A stretch of DNA of 64,000 nt, from positions 52,161,298-52,225,297 of the forward strand of contig CM055099.1 in NCBI GenBank assembly GCA_029204225.1, read 5' to 3'. The DNA comes from Diphasiastrum complanatum (Eukaryota; Streptophyta; Lycopodiopsida; Lycopodiales; Lycopodiaceae). The notes beneath the pieces were generated by a model. The model had not been told where the DNA came from and did no database searches. It worked only from the letters and a program-made list of their open reading frames with translations. Position numbers and translations under genes: made by a program. Below are positions 10,863 to 23,200 of this stretch, in pieces; position 1 is the stretch's first letter, and every line of letters starts with the position of its first letter.

Positions 10863-12946
10863 CCTCACCAGTCCTTTTGGTGAAAAAGGAGGGGGGATCT
10901 ATGCGTCTTTGCATAGATTACAGAGCCCTCAATAAAGTCACAATTAAGAATAAGTACCCTATGCCTCGGGCAGACGAGTTGTTTGATCAACTCGACGGGG
11001 CTAAGTTTTTCAGTAAAATAGACCTCGGATCGGGATATCATCAAGTCCGTATAAAATCAGAAGATGTCCCGAAAACAGCTTTTAGGACTCGTCATGGTCA
11101 TTATGAATTTAAGGTGATGCCATTTGGGCTCACAAATGCTCTAGCTACCTTTATGACCTTGATGAACAATGTCCTCAGACCATACTTGGGTAAGTTTGTA
11201 GTCATATTTTTAGATGACATCCTCGTCTACAGCAAAACGAGGAAGGAGCATCTAAAACACCTCAGAAAGGTGTTTCGACTGCTCAGAAAGCATAAGCCTT
11301 ATGCTAAAGAATCCAAGTGTGAATTCTTCGTTGAAGAAGTAGCTTATTTGGGTCACATTATCTCGGCAGATGGGATTAAGATGGACCCGAATAAGGTTAA
11401 AGCCATACTCAGTTGGCTGAGATCTCAAAATATTTTGAAACTTCAGATCTTTCTTGGTTTGGTGGGATATTATAGACGATTTGTCAAGGAATATGCTCAG
11501 ATAGCAGTTCCCATGACAAATCTTCTTAAGGGGAAGGGAAAGGATTTCATTTGGGAGTCCGCACAGCAGGAGAGCTTTGATGCTCTCAAAACAGCCTTAG
11601 CTACAGCACCAGTTTTAAAAGTCGTCGACCCCAATCAGCCATTTGTGGTCGAGGCAGATGCTAGCGACTTTGCAGTTGGTGCTGTACAAACTCAGGGTGG
11701 ACGACCAGTTGCGTTCGAGAGTAAAAAACTCGAGCCAGCTCAGACTAGGTACAGAAGGAACTCTTTTTTATAGTCCATGCCCTTAAGACTTGGAGGCATT
11801 ATTTGTATGGCGCCAATTTTGAGGTCCTGACAGACCATGAAAGTCTCAGATACCTTTGCAATCAACCTGAGCTTAGAGGTCGGAAAGCTCGTTGGGCAGA
11901 GTTGATGCAAAAGTTTGATATGTCTATCAAATATAGACGGGGGAAATTCAATACAGTAGCAGATGCCCTTAGCAGAATGCCTATGATAAATGAGCTGAGT
12001 CTTACTTAGATTCGTAATGAGTTACTCGAGTCCTTGAGAGGGAAGTGCCAGCATGATGCATTCTTCTCTACTATCTGGAACTCAGTCCAGAGAGCAGATA
12101 GTTACAGACTCCAGAACCAGTTTCCGGGGCTGGTGCCAGTTCATCCAAGAATACGGCAGCTTCCGTTGAGGATGATGATGAGTCCGAGTATACGTCAGAT
12201 GACGTTGAGGATTCTGAGCCTGTATTACCCAAGCAAACCCCAGTGGTTGAGGGTCAGTTGACTCAAGGATTCAAATGGAAACAGTATTCCATTTAGGATG
12301 AGTACTTGCTCTATAGAGATAGCTTATGTGTCCCCAATTCAGAGGATTATAGGCAGCAGGTCCTATATGAATGTCATGACAATCCTAGTGCGGGACACCC
12401 AGGCATACAGAAGACCTACGAGCTTCTTCGTAGGCAATTTTTTTGGCCCAGTATAAAAAAGGACGTCCAACAATATGTAACCAGTTGCCAGAAATGTCAA
12501 GTAAATAAAGCAGAGCGTTTAAAGGCAAGAGAGTTGCAACCCTTAGAAATACCAGCTGGTAAATGGGAAGAGTATCTCCATGGATTTTATAGTAGGCTTG
12601 TCTAAAACCCAAAAGGGTAATGACGCTATATGGGTCACAGTTGACCGTCTGACCAAAATGAGCTCCAGAGTTAGCGAGGTTGTTTGTAGACGAGCTATTT
12701 AAATTGTACGGTCTACCTTTCAACATAGTCAGCGACCGGGACAGTAAGTTTAATGGGAATTTTTGGAGGGCAGTATTCCATCATCTCCATACTAAACTTA
12801 ATATGAGTACCACCGACCATCCACAGACGGACGGTCAAACAGAGAGGGTAAATCAGGTGCTGGAGGATATGCTTCGTGCATACGTCAACAAGAAGCAGAC
12901 TAATTGGGAGGAGTATCTCTCGATATTAGAGTTTGCTTATAACAGT
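10863..12946 (+). pseudogene. Element B pol, first part (RT, RNase H, integrase core; broken)
   Basis: It resumes directly after the A insertion with SPVLLVKK and runs through RT ([13 protein letters not shown]), RNase H ([19 protein letters not shown]) and integrase ([30 protein letters not shown]). Frameshifts lie near 11755 (small deletion in RNase H) and 12290, and a stop at 12007. A deletion of about 40 bp near 12660, between two AGC copies, removed the TKMAHFIP to VRAPEL segment. It stops within LEFAYNS where element C is inserted at 12946/12947. It is non-functional. Confidence 0.92.
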
Positions 12947-13752
12947 TGTTAGCAACTGTGCTAATACAGAGAAAATAAAGAAAGAAATAAAACTCCGTGG
13001 CATGTGTTTTGTAAGTCCACGTACGAGTATCTGTCAATAAACTTCAACCATGGCATGTGTTTTGTGAGTCCATGAGTAGAAGCTTAAATAATAATAAAAC
13101 AGCTTAAACTTAGATTTAGAACTTAGACTTAGGAAACTTAAGATTAGAAATATTTTATCTTAAGTTTTTTGAAGTTAAGAAACTTTGAAGTTCTAAATCC
13201 TAAGTTAGAAGTTCTAGAAAGGCTAGAAACATATTAGTCCCATAAGTTAGTAGACACTTATGAAAGACCCTCCTTGCCATAAAAGGAGAGGTATTTGCAT
13301 TGTAAACAACACTTTGTGATTAAGGCAAAATTACTATTGTGATTATCTTGCATTTCATTGTGTTCCCATTGGAAGGTGCATAGCTTGAGGGAAGGTGTTC
13401 GGGCCCCCTCTTGCCTCCTTTCATTGGCCTTTAATTGTGGCATGGTTTTATTTGTTATTTGCTTAGTTTAGCCGCAATTCTTATTATCTCCCTTTGGGTG
13501 TTACGTAGGATTTAGCAATCTTGCTAGTTGGGTTTGCCTTAGCAAGGATTTTTATTGTTGTTGTTATTAATTAGCTTTATGTCCGTTTCGGGCACTAGTT
13601 GGGTAAGCCTTAGTGCTTTCATTCATGTTGATTCTTTCCATATTTTCGTTGAAGCTTGTTGTAGAAACTTAAAAAGTGGACGAATCTCTACATCCCTATA
13701 CTACACCCGTAAGTAGATCTAGCCACCGCACACACTAGAAAGACTTCCAACA
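12947..13752 (+). repeat. 5' LTR of element C
   Basis: 806 bp, from TGTTAGCAACTG to CTTCCAACA. The partner LTR is inverted at 24120-24908 (789 bp). CATAAAAGGAG at 13279-13289 is a plausible TATA box. Both LTRs carry a run of TTAAG/CTTAAG-rich partly palindromic sequence (13100-13200). Confidence 0.93.
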
Positions 13753-13768
13753 TTGGCGCCGTTGCCGC
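13753..13768 (+). other. Primer-binding site of element C
   Basis: TTGGCGCCGTTGCCGC directly follows the LTR. This is the primer-site type common in Athila/Tat elements (usually assigned to a tRNA such as Asp; the tRNA was not checked). Confidence 0.88.
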
Positions 13769-14602
13769 TTTTTAAGTATTTTTTACCCAGCTTCTTCTCC
13801 TTTTTGTTTTCTTGCTTCCGTGTTGTCTGTTTGCTTGTTTACATGTCTCTATCTACCAACAAACAGCACGCGTCGTCTCTCCAGGTCCTACACGAGCTGC
13901 GGAGCAACTTCTCAAGCCAGGGGGAAGCAACAAAAGAGTCAACTTGGGCATTTTCTTCAAAAGAAGTGACCCAAGTGACCTTTTTCAAAACCAAACAGGT
14001 ATATCAGAATTCGCCAGCCTGTCTGCAGCCCTAACAAACCCTAATCTTTCATTTTATCACCTCCACAAATTCTGACCACGGTCAGATTCTGAGAAAACAG
14101 CCGGATATATTGTCAAAGTCCCTTATTTCTCACCCAAATCTTTGTCCTAGAATTCGCCGGCTTCACTGAGGCTGTATCTCATCAAGATCAGTCCTCCAGC
14201 AGCCCCGCGAATTCTATCTCAAAGATTTTGTCTGTTTACTGTCAAAAAATCACATTTTTTCCCATATTCCCTATCTGCCAGTCAAACCTCTTTGTTAGAA
14301 TTCACCATCAAGCCTCATAATTCGTTCTCAAAGCGTACGATTTCCCTGTCCTACCTGTGAATTCTGAAACTACAATTTTTTTTAGAAAACCTAAAAAAAT
14401 CACTATTCTAACATTTAGAACTTCCTGTCAGAATTTGCGAGTGCTACAGTACGATTTATCTGCCTCTCCACGATTTCTCAGCCTGTCCGCAAATTCTATC
14501 ACAACCAAAAAGACCAGTTTTTTTGTCCTACATTATCAATTCTGCAAGCAAACTGCCCTTTTGCCAAGTACAGTACTGACCTGCTCATCTGTATTCTGCA
14601 TC
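13769..14602 (+). other. Leader of element C with repeated GAATTCGC and ACGATTT words
   Basis: A non-coding leader. GAATTCGC or its complement recurs with variation at about 14006, 14150, 14207, 14297 and later, and ACGATTT recurs near 14337, 14452 and 14470. The same two words recur in the spacer in front of the extra ORF (28200-28400). The open frames here are short and unconvincing. Confidence 0.7.
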
Positions 14603-17250
14603 ATGTCTCGTGACTGTGTTGAATCTTCTAATCCGACGACTCCACGACTAGAACGAAGAATTCCACGTATTGATGCACCAAAGTACGATGGCGAATCTGA
14701 CCCAGTCCAATTTCTGCAAGACTTTGATAATGCATGCCGTTTTTATGGAGATACCTCTGAAACTGAAAAGCTTCGCCTATTTCCCATGGTACTGTATGGC
14801 ACCGCCAAGGAGTGGTACTTGAATCTCGAAGCTCCTGATCTTGCTTCTTGGACCACCCTCAAGGACGCTCTCATCAAGCGTTTCAAACCATCCAAACTGA
14901 CTCAGAGCCCGTTCATTCAAATTACTCATATCAAGATGCGTCGCGAAGAGTCTGTCCAAAACTACATTGAGCGTTTTAAACGTCTCAAAGTAGAATATGT
15001 TGACGAAAATATCACCGAACGAATGGCCATAAAACTATTCTTAGTTGGATTGCCTAAAAACATCCGCTGTGAACTCAAACCAGTTGACCCTTATGATCAA
15101 CTCTATCTGTGAAGAAGATGAAGGTTCTGACGATGACTTTGACCATCGTGAAAAGAAATCTAAGAATCCGGACTGTCCTAATCACCCGAAGTCTGATAAT
15201 ATTGCTCAGTCTTGTGAACTTCTACATCACATGGAAACCTGGCAAAAAGCTCAACAATCTCATATGGATAAACTCACTGCCGATTTCCAAACCGCCATGA
15301 AACAGATTGCTGAGAAATCCTTTCCAGCAAGGGAAAATGTTTGGTGTCCAATCTGCTCACAGCATCACACTGCTAATGAATGCCCTCAACTGCGAAATCA
15401 TTTCCCAGCAGCCACCAGACCCACCATCTATCGAGCATACCGCCCTTACCCGCCACAACCTGTGCCACGACCAGGGGTTTACCAACCACGACCACCTGCA
15501 CCAAATCAATACCCATCCCCACGTCAACAGTTTGTTGTTAACCAACTTGCCCCACAAAACGATGTCCATTATCTTGATCCGAATACCATCGATCCGGCCA
15601 CCTACTATGTGGAAGACAATACTCAACCGCAGTACTCTACTGAAACGGTTGTTAATTATACCTATGATTCTAATGCTCAACCAGTGGATCCCAATACCCA
15701 AGCTTACAATCCAAACCAAGCTGTCTTTGCCGCACATCAACTACCCGCACTACGAGGATGTTTTATCTGTGCAGGTAAACATCCTAGTGATAAATCGATC
15801 TTCCACAAAAATAACATCCCTGCTCGTGAATGATTTTTCTGTTTCCAGATTGTAGAGCTTGATTCGCTGCCCAGATAAACTTCGTTTTCCTCCAGCTTGT
15901 GAAAACTGTGGTATTGAACATCACGTGAAGGACTGCCCATCCCGATCTAAGCCAACCGCTCCTGTCTGTTCAGTGCAAGTAGAAACCTTACCCATCGACA
16001 CACATCCCGCTTGGGTCTTGACTCGGGCACAAACCCAACGCCAAGCCCCTACACTTGCACCCAGCAAAACTCAACCGCAAGCTGTTCCTCCAAGTGAAGA
16101 TTCAACCCCGATAGTTTACCCTCACCCATCTGAAGAAATTCAGCTGCATCATCAGTATCGCCAGCAAATCCGCAATGCCGACCAACAATCTTCCTCTTCC
16201 CATAAAGTACCTCACAAGCCCTTTGAAAGCAAAACCCTTGAAGGTACTGAAGTTTGGGGAGATTTACTCCAAGCCAATGTCACTCTTCCTTTCCATGTAC
16301 TCTGGAAGCATGCTGGCCAGTGGAAACAACAGATCCAATCCAATAACACCACCACTACTGACGAGTTGCCTGAAATGCCCTTACATCTAACCAATCCACT
16401 CAGCGAACGAGGCAACATCAAAATCCCAGCTACCCATCATCAATCCCGTGAAGTTTTAGCAGTACTCGATGGAGGCTCCGGGGTTAATATCATTTCCACA
16501 TCCCTCATGATGGAATGGAATCTGAGAGACAAGCTAGCCAAATCCACTTGTCAGCTTCGGATGGCTGATCAAAGTGTGGTCCGACCTACCGGTTTCCTTC
16601 CGCACGTGCTGATCAAACTAGGAGGTCTCAAGTTTTGTCGATCTCGTAGTACTTGATATTCCCAATAATGCCTATTCTTATGAATTACTACTTGGTCGTC
16701 CGTGGCTCACCAATGCACGAGTTGTTCATGGCTGGAGCAAAGGCCGAGTCACTTTTGGAAATCGTGACAATTCTGTCACCATTGATTCAACGGGTAAACT
16801 CAAACCTGCACGCATCCATGATGAAGGGTCCTCAACCACCAACTCAATATTTGAGCCATATTAATCCCCCCCACGAAAAAGGTCATTATGTTTAAATCTA
16901 CTGATATCATAAACTGGAGTCACAGTCTAGCTACCATTGATTGTGTGAATGCCGATTACTGTGCTCAGCATCAGGATAATTGTACCTCTCCACTCCCGAT
17001 CGATCACGACCAATTACCTGATCTGGATACACCTATCATTAATATCAATTTTATTGATATTCTTCCACACCATGATGAGCTGCTAAATGTTGCATGGCTA
17101 CCTACTAATGAATCAGATGATTTATTCATCGATGACGAGAATGTCTTACAAATTCAGAATTGCCCAGAAGAGTTGAACATTTCTCATATTCAGAACCTCA
17201 ATTATATGGAGGCACTCCCACTTAGGACCTATCTGCAACATGCGCGCTAA
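14603..17250 (+). pseudogene. Element C gag and aspartic protease (broken)
   Basis: Gag starts at 14603 (MSRDCVESSNP). A retrotransposon gag domain covers 14660-15110 (PKYDGESDPVQFLQDF, TAKEWYLNLEAPDLASW, IERFKRLKVEY). A frameshift at about 15100 moves it to the frame ending at 15833. Zinc knuckles follow: the first (CFICAGKH) is split by a 73-bp insertion at 15789-15861, and the second reads CENCGIEHHVKDC near 15900. Protease appears near 16440-16700 with VLAVLDGGSGVNII and, after another shift, ELLLGRPWL. A poorly conserved acidic stretch runs to 17250. Compared with the homologous gag at 61955-64000, C lacks a stretch holding another knuckle. It is not translatable as one protein. Confidence 0.85.
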
Positions 17251-17289
17251 CAAAGCACGCTTAATCTACAAGGTAGTTGTAGTTCCCAA

Positions 17290-18726
17290 ATAGACGGATG
17301 AACAACGCGTCGCCTTTAATCAACTCAAAGAAGCCCTTACCAATGCACCCATCCTCCGGGCTCCTGATTATTCTAAAGAATTCCATGTGCATACCGATGC
17401 ATCCAAGTATGCCATTGGAGCAGTGCTCACCCAACCGGGAGAATTCAAAAAGGACTACCCAATCCGTTCTTAGTCGACAATTGATACCTGCTGAAGTCAA
17501 TTATACCACTACCGAACGTGAAGCCTTGGCAATGGTATATGCGGTTCAGAAGTTTCGACATTATCTTCTACGAAAAGTCTTTGCGTTCTTCATTGTTCAT
17601 CAAGCACTATTGTATCTCATTAACAAGACCTGCACCACAGGCCGTATTACTAGATGGATCCTATTACTACGAGAATTTGAGTTTAGGATCGTGGTTCGTA
17701 AGGGAGTTCAGCATTTTCTAGCAGACCATCTATCCCGAATCCCTAACCTTCCTACCCCTGATCAAGGCGTCAACGATGAATTACCAGATGCAATCCTTTT
17801 CCAAGTTGACTCTACACCTGTATGGACTAAGGAAATTACAGAATATTTAACTTCAAGGCACATGGATCCTTCCTTCTCTAAACCTAAACAACGTGCGTTG
17901 GTCCTCAAAACTCAACCTTATACGTTAATTGCAGGACAACTCTACAAGCAAGGGTTAGATGGAATTATCCGACGATGTCTTACTGAAGGTGAAATACCCT
18001 CTGTAATTTCCCTCACTCATGAAGGTATTGGTGCAGGCTATTTCTCTTCTGAAACAACTGCTAAGAAAATCCTCTTGGCCGGTTTTTGGTGGCCAACACT
18101 CTTCAAGGATACGCACAATTACACTAAGGCTTGTGATGTCTGCCAACGCACAAAACGCTTTCAAAAAACAGACTACATGCCTTTACACCCCGTAACCATT
18201 GATCAAGCTTTTCAGAAATGGGGAATTGATTATGTCGGACCTATTAGTCCTGCTGCTCGACACACAAAATCTCGTTACATCATAGTAGCTACAGACTATT
18301 GCACCAAATGGGCTAAAGCAAGAGCTGTTCGAAATGCTGACGCTCGTTCTACCGCCAAATTTCTCTATGAACAGGTTATAGTTCGTTTCGGATGTCCTCT
18401 AGAGCTTATCAGTGATAGGGGTACACATTTCCTTAACTGTCATAGCAGATCTTCTTTCCAAATTTTTTGTGGTACATCGCAAAAGTTCCCCATACTATCC
18501 ACGCTGCAATGGCCAGGCGGAATCCACCAATAAAATCCTATGTGAAATTCTCACCAAAACCGTCGAATCCAGCCGATCTGATTGGGTACTCAAACTCCAT
18601 GCTGCTTACTGGGCTTATCGCACCACCCCGAAGCGAGCTACAGGCTTAACCCCTTTCCAGCTCACATATGGCCAAGAAGCCGTTATGCCTGTGGAATTCC
18701 ATATCCCCTCGATTTCTAAAAAATAG
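17290..18726 (+). pseudogene. Element C RNase H and integrase (broken; RT missing)
   Basis: RNase H starts FHVHTDASKYAIGAVLTQPG, then shifts frame near 17465 and continues (TTEREALAMVYAVQKFRHYL, ADHLSRIPNL). Integrase follows with zinc-site HEGIGAGYFS, where the second His of the HHCC site is Tyr (the minus-strand relative near 39600 keeps GGHFS), then ACDVCQ, and core residues in GIDYVGP, SDRGTHF and, after a shift at about 18430, GQAESTNK. It ends after TYGQEAVMPVEFHIPS with a stop, so the C-terminal domain is missing. No RT motif occurs between the protease and RNase H, so a block of roughly 250 codons was deleted. Confidence 0.87.
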
Positions 18727-18778
18727 AAAAATGTAGTTTATTCATCAGATATCCATCATCAGAATTCGCAGACAATTC

Positions 18779-19140
18779 TAAGGCTTGTATACTTGTAACT
18801 TGTAAGTTGTGCATAAGACATGGGGGTAAAACATTTATGTACATAGTACACCCCACTTGTGCTAATTAGGCAAGTAATATCAAGTAGGTTGAGGACCCAT
18901 GTGGGTTCTAGAGCTAGAATTAGCAAGACACCACCTCTATACATTACATGCTAAATGTAGCCCAAAGTTAGGAGGGGTTTCCACGCCCTACTACACTTTG
19001 AATAATCATTCAAGTTGTGTGAGCTTTGAAGTCCTCTCTCTCTTGTTTTTGTGTTCTACTCCATAGCTGGTTTTTTCAAGCTTTCATAGTGTGCTCACTA
19101 TGCTGTTATGATACTCCATAGCTAGGCCTTGGAATTGTCA
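18779..19140 (+). repeat. 5' LTR of element D (first 29 bases missing)
   Basis: It begins AAGGCTTGTATAC, which is position 30 of the intact 3' LTR, and ends GGAATTGTCA. It is very similar to 23633-23982, with a few substitutions and small indels. Confidence 0.92.
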
Positions 19141-19152
19141 TGGTATTAGAGC
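19141..19152 (+). other. Primer-binding site of element D
   Basis: TGGTATTAGAGC directly follows the LTR. It is the initiator tRNA-Met site with one change (C to T). Confidence 0.85.
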
Positions 19153-19562
19153 AGGTTATGTTGCCTGTGGTGTGGTGAAAGCTTGGACCTGTTTTGATCA
19201 GATTCCTGCCATTCCTGGAGAGGAACTTACCTTTGAGGAGGGAGCACTTTTTGTAGGGGCATCTGATCTCTGTGCTATCTGCATGGTTGGAGTACTGTTG
19301 GCAAGGGGAGTACAAGGAGCCAAAAAGTTTCTAATTTGGGACAAATTTTTTTGAGTCTTTTTGGACAGCTAGGACTGTAGGAGGGCGCTTTCTACAGTGG
19401 GGACTTCAGTGAAAGTTCTGAGTGGATCTTGGACAAGGGCTAGGACAGCCATACAGGGGGATAGTTTCAAATTCAGAAGTTGAGGGTTATTGAGCAAGTG
19501 GCTGCATACCCTAGTTGGGTGAAAACCCTAGTTTGCCTTTTGTGTTTTATTTCAATCTAGCT

Positions 19563-20159
19563 ATGTCTAGTCTTGCACAGAGCATGCTGAGTGAAGCCAG
19601 CCGGCTTGATGGCACTAACTTTAGCATATGGAAATTCAAGATCAAGAACATTCTTGAAGACAAAGAATGTTGGAAGCTTGTGACAGGTGAGGAGCCTGTT
19701 CCAACATCTGAACTTGAACTCAAGGACTATATCAAGAGAAGGGAAAAGGCACACAGGATCATCAACATGTCAGTGAGGGATAACGTGATTCCTCTAATCA
19801 GGTCAGCTAAAGGGCCTGCGGATGCATGGCACATTCTTTGTGCATTGTATGAGACAAGTACAACTAGGTTTCTCTACTTGAAGAACAAGTTGTATACTCT
19901 CAGAATGGAGACAGGGGAGACAGTTACTGATCATCTTACGAAGATTCAGGATATTAGATATCAGCTTTTTGTATTTGGAGAGTCTATTGCTGACAAAGAC
20001 TTGGTGCCAATAGTTCTGAATAGCTTGTCATATGCTTATCAGAACTTTGTGATGATAATATCTGTGAGAGAGAAGATCCCTACCTATGAAGAAGTCTATG
20101 GTCTCTTGTTACAGGAGGAGATGAGGAGAGTTAATCTCTCCAAGAGGGAAGATTTTTAG
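19563..20159 (+). CDS. Element D copia gag (truncated)
   Basis: From MSSLAQSMLSEASRLDGTNF the frame runs 198 codons. It is a UBN2/copia-type gag: LDGTNFSIWKFKI at the N-terminus, AWHILCALYE and ETVTDHLTKIQ in the middle, then a C-terminal part normally followed by a zinc knuckle. A stop at 20157-20159 cuts it off from the knuckle and pol, which continue in another frame after a basic linker. Start 19563 is preferred to the in-frame 19515 because copia gags begin shortly before the LDGTNF motif. Confidence 0.82.
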   Translation: MSSLAQSMLSEASRLDGTNFSIWKFKIKNILEDKECWKLVTGEEPVPTSELELKDYIKRREKAHRIINMSVRDNVIPLIRSAKGPADAWHILCALYETSTTRFLYLKNKLYTLRMETGETVTDHLTKIQDIRYQLFVFGESIADKDLVPIVLNSLSYAYQNFVMIISVREKIPTYEEVYGLLLQEEMRRVNLSKREDF

Positions 20160-20257
20160 GAGCATGCCTTTGCTTTAAGAAGAAGCAAAATCCAGCCAAG
20201 GATAAGAAGAAAGGTAAAGGCAAGAACAAAGGAGCACCACAAACACTTGAGCAAGGA

Positions 20258-23200
20258 ATGGAGAACTTGCAGATGTCAGAAGCACAATCCTCCTCGAATA
20301 CTTCTTCCACACCTCAAAGGAAGGGGAATTGCAATTACTGCGGTAAATATGGACACATGCTTTTCAGTGCAGGAAGAAGCTTGCAGACCAAAAGAAGGGC
20401 ACAAAGAAGCAAGGAGGAAATGTTGTTTGAGAGTGTTGCAAGAGAGGAGCAGAGTGACATAAGGCAAGCTGAGTTATTCTCTGTTGCATTGGCCTCACAA
20501 GCTACGACAAGTGGTTGGTACATTGACTCAGGTGCTTCAAAGCACATGACCCCTCATAGGGATTGGTTTGATACCTTTGTGGGGATTTGTGATGGACAAG
20601 AGGTGTGCCTAGGTGACAACTCAACACACAGGGTCAAGGGAAAGGGCACAGTACCTGTAAAGCTTCCATCAGGAGAAGTCAAAGTCATTAAGAATGTCTT
20701 ATATGTACCAGGACTTGCTAAAAATCTTCTTTCAGTAGGAGCTATCACTCAACAAAATATGAAAGTAGAATTTGATGCTACTTCTTGTCTTGTGTTGGAC
20801 TTGAGTGATAATATGAAGGTTGTGGCCAAAGGATTGCAGGAAGATAATCTATACAGGTTGTACACTTCTAACCCTAGTCAACATGCTTATACAGCAAAAG
20901 GAAGTAAGCTTCCAGTTGTTAAGCCAAGCTCTTCAGTTTGCGAGGCTTGCGCTATGGGAAACCAACAAAGACATAAGTTTTCCAAGGAGAGCACCACCAG
21001 GGCAGCAGGCATACTTGACTTGGTACATTCAGATTTGTGGGGGCCAACCCAAACCAAATCTGCAGGGGGGGCATATTACTTCATGACCTTTATTGATGAC
21101 TTCTCATGCAAGATTTGCATTTATTTCTTGAAGTTAAAATATGAAGCATTCAAGTACTTCCTACATTTCAAAGCTTTGGTAGAAGAACATTCAGGAAAGA
21201 AGATAAAGATGCTCAGGTCAGACGGTGGTGGAGAGTTCATTAAGGCAGAATTTGTGGAATTTTGCAAGGCCAATGGGATCAAAAGGCAGCTTACAGCTCC
21301 TCATACCCCTCAGCAAAACGATCAGCAAAACGGCGTGGCAGAGAGAAAGAACCGAACTATTGTGGAGTATGCAAGGTGCATGCTCAAGGCAAAGCTCTTT
21401 TTGGGGCAAGGCAATGCACATTCAGCTTTTGTTGAATAGACATCCAACAAAAGCTGTGGAAGGCGAGACTCCAGAAGAGGCATTTAGCAGCATCAAGCCC
21501 AAGGTGGGCGCTTTGCGAGTGTTTGGTTGTACAGCCTATGCTCATATTCCCAAGGATAACATAAAGAAGCTGGATGCAAAATCAGCAAAGTGTATTTTCT
21601 TGGATACAGTGAAGAAAGCAAAGCTTACCGACTTTACGATCTTACTAGCAAGAAGAGGATCATAAGTCGAGATGTGATCTTTGAAGAAGATCAAACACCT
21701 CCTATAGAGGAACTTGAGATGGAGGATGGTACAAGTGCTTTTGTGCCAATACTTGATGATCCACATCCATATATTGGGGAGCCTCAGGATGATCATATGA
21801 GTGATCAAGAGGAAGAATTCGAGGAGGCTAGGAAGCGGAAGGAAAGGGGCAAATCTGTTGAGTCCTATTCACCGTCTTCATCACCAATTGTAAGGAAGAA
21901 GTTTCCCAAGTGGTATTGGCAAATTGTGCAGGATGGTTTGATATTGGATGAGGGAGAGAGCAGCAATCCAGGGGCTAGGAGGTCTCAAAGGCAAGCCCAG
22001 CAACATGAACACCAGGAGACAAACTATGCACTTATGACTACTATTTTGGATTCACAAGATCCGCATACATTCGTTGAGGCAGTAGATGAGAAGGTATGGC
22101 AACATGCTATGCAAGAGGAGTACGACTCCATTCTCAAGAATGATACATGGGATTTGGTGAAGCTACCAAAAGGGAAGCGTCCTATTGGCTGTAAGTGGGT
22201 CTACAGGACCAAATACAAATCGAATGGGAGCATCGAAAAGCGTAAGGCAAGGCTGGTTGCTAAAGGCTATGCACAGAAGGAGGGCTTGGACTATGATGAG
22301 ACGTTTGCACCGGTAGCTAAGATGACGTCTATCAGGTTGGTTTTAGCATTGGCTGCATTTTTTGGTTGGGAGGTCCATCAAATGGACGTGATGAGTGCTT
22401 TTTTCAATGGACAGTTGGCTGAAGAAGTCTACATGGAACAGCCACAAGGTTTTGAGGCTAAGGCAAGGAAAGTATGGTATGTAGGCTTAAGAAAGCCTTA
22501 TATGGTTTGAAGCAGGCACCCAGGGCCTGATATAGTCGTATTGACGACTATTTTGCCAAGGAGCAATTCATAAAGAGTCAGTCGGATTGCAACCTGTTCG
22601 TGAAGGAGGAAGATGGGAACATTGTTTTGATGGTTCTCTATGTGGATGACTTGGTTATCACAAGTAGCAATGGGCAGCTTATTGAAAAGGTGAAGGCTCA
22701 TTTATCAAATGAGTTCGAGATGAAGGATTTGGGTTTAATCCACTATTGTCTTGGCTTGGAGGTTTGGAAAAAGGAAAATTGTGTGTTTATTCCCAAGCTA
22801 ACTATGCATGTGAAGTCTTGAACAGGTTCAACATGCAGGATTGCAAACCTGTTTCCACGCCCATTGATACCAGTAGTAAGCCATTTAGAGATGATGGCAC
22901 TCCTTTTGTGGACGAGACTCTTTATAGGCAGCTTGTGGGTAGCCTGATTTATCTCACCACTACGAGACCAGACATTTCCTATGCGGTTGGTGTAGCAAAC
23001 CCGTTCATGAGTTCTCCAACTGAAGCACATTGGAAAGCAGCCAAAAGGGTTTTGAGGTATGTCATAGGGACAACCTGCTATGGGACTGAGTACACAGATG
23101 TCGGAAAGCTTCAGCTTGGAGGCTTTACCAATTCGGATTGGGCAGGTGATAGGGATGATCGAAAGTCGACTTAGGTTACACTTTCAACCTTGGTTCAGGG

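Larger units (their letters stand above)
12947..18778 (+). mobile_element. Element C, 5' half: Athila/Tat-like Ty3/gypsy
   Basis: C was inserted in B integrase with target duplication ACAGT (12942-12946; the other copy, inverted, at 24115-24119). This half carries the 5' LTR, primer site, leader, gag-protease and RNase H-integrase. Its 3' half lies inverted at 24120-28420 because of a later inversion with one breakpoint at 18778/18779. The non-chromodomain integrase, the primer site and a large ORF downstream of integrase place it in the Athila/Tat branch. RT is absent and the integrase C-terminal domain is lost, so it is defective. Confidence 0.9.

Noticed and set aside
14357-14602. Upstream extension of the element C gag frame
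   Set aside because: It is open by chance through the repeat-word leader. The gag-like sequence starts at the ATG at 14603.
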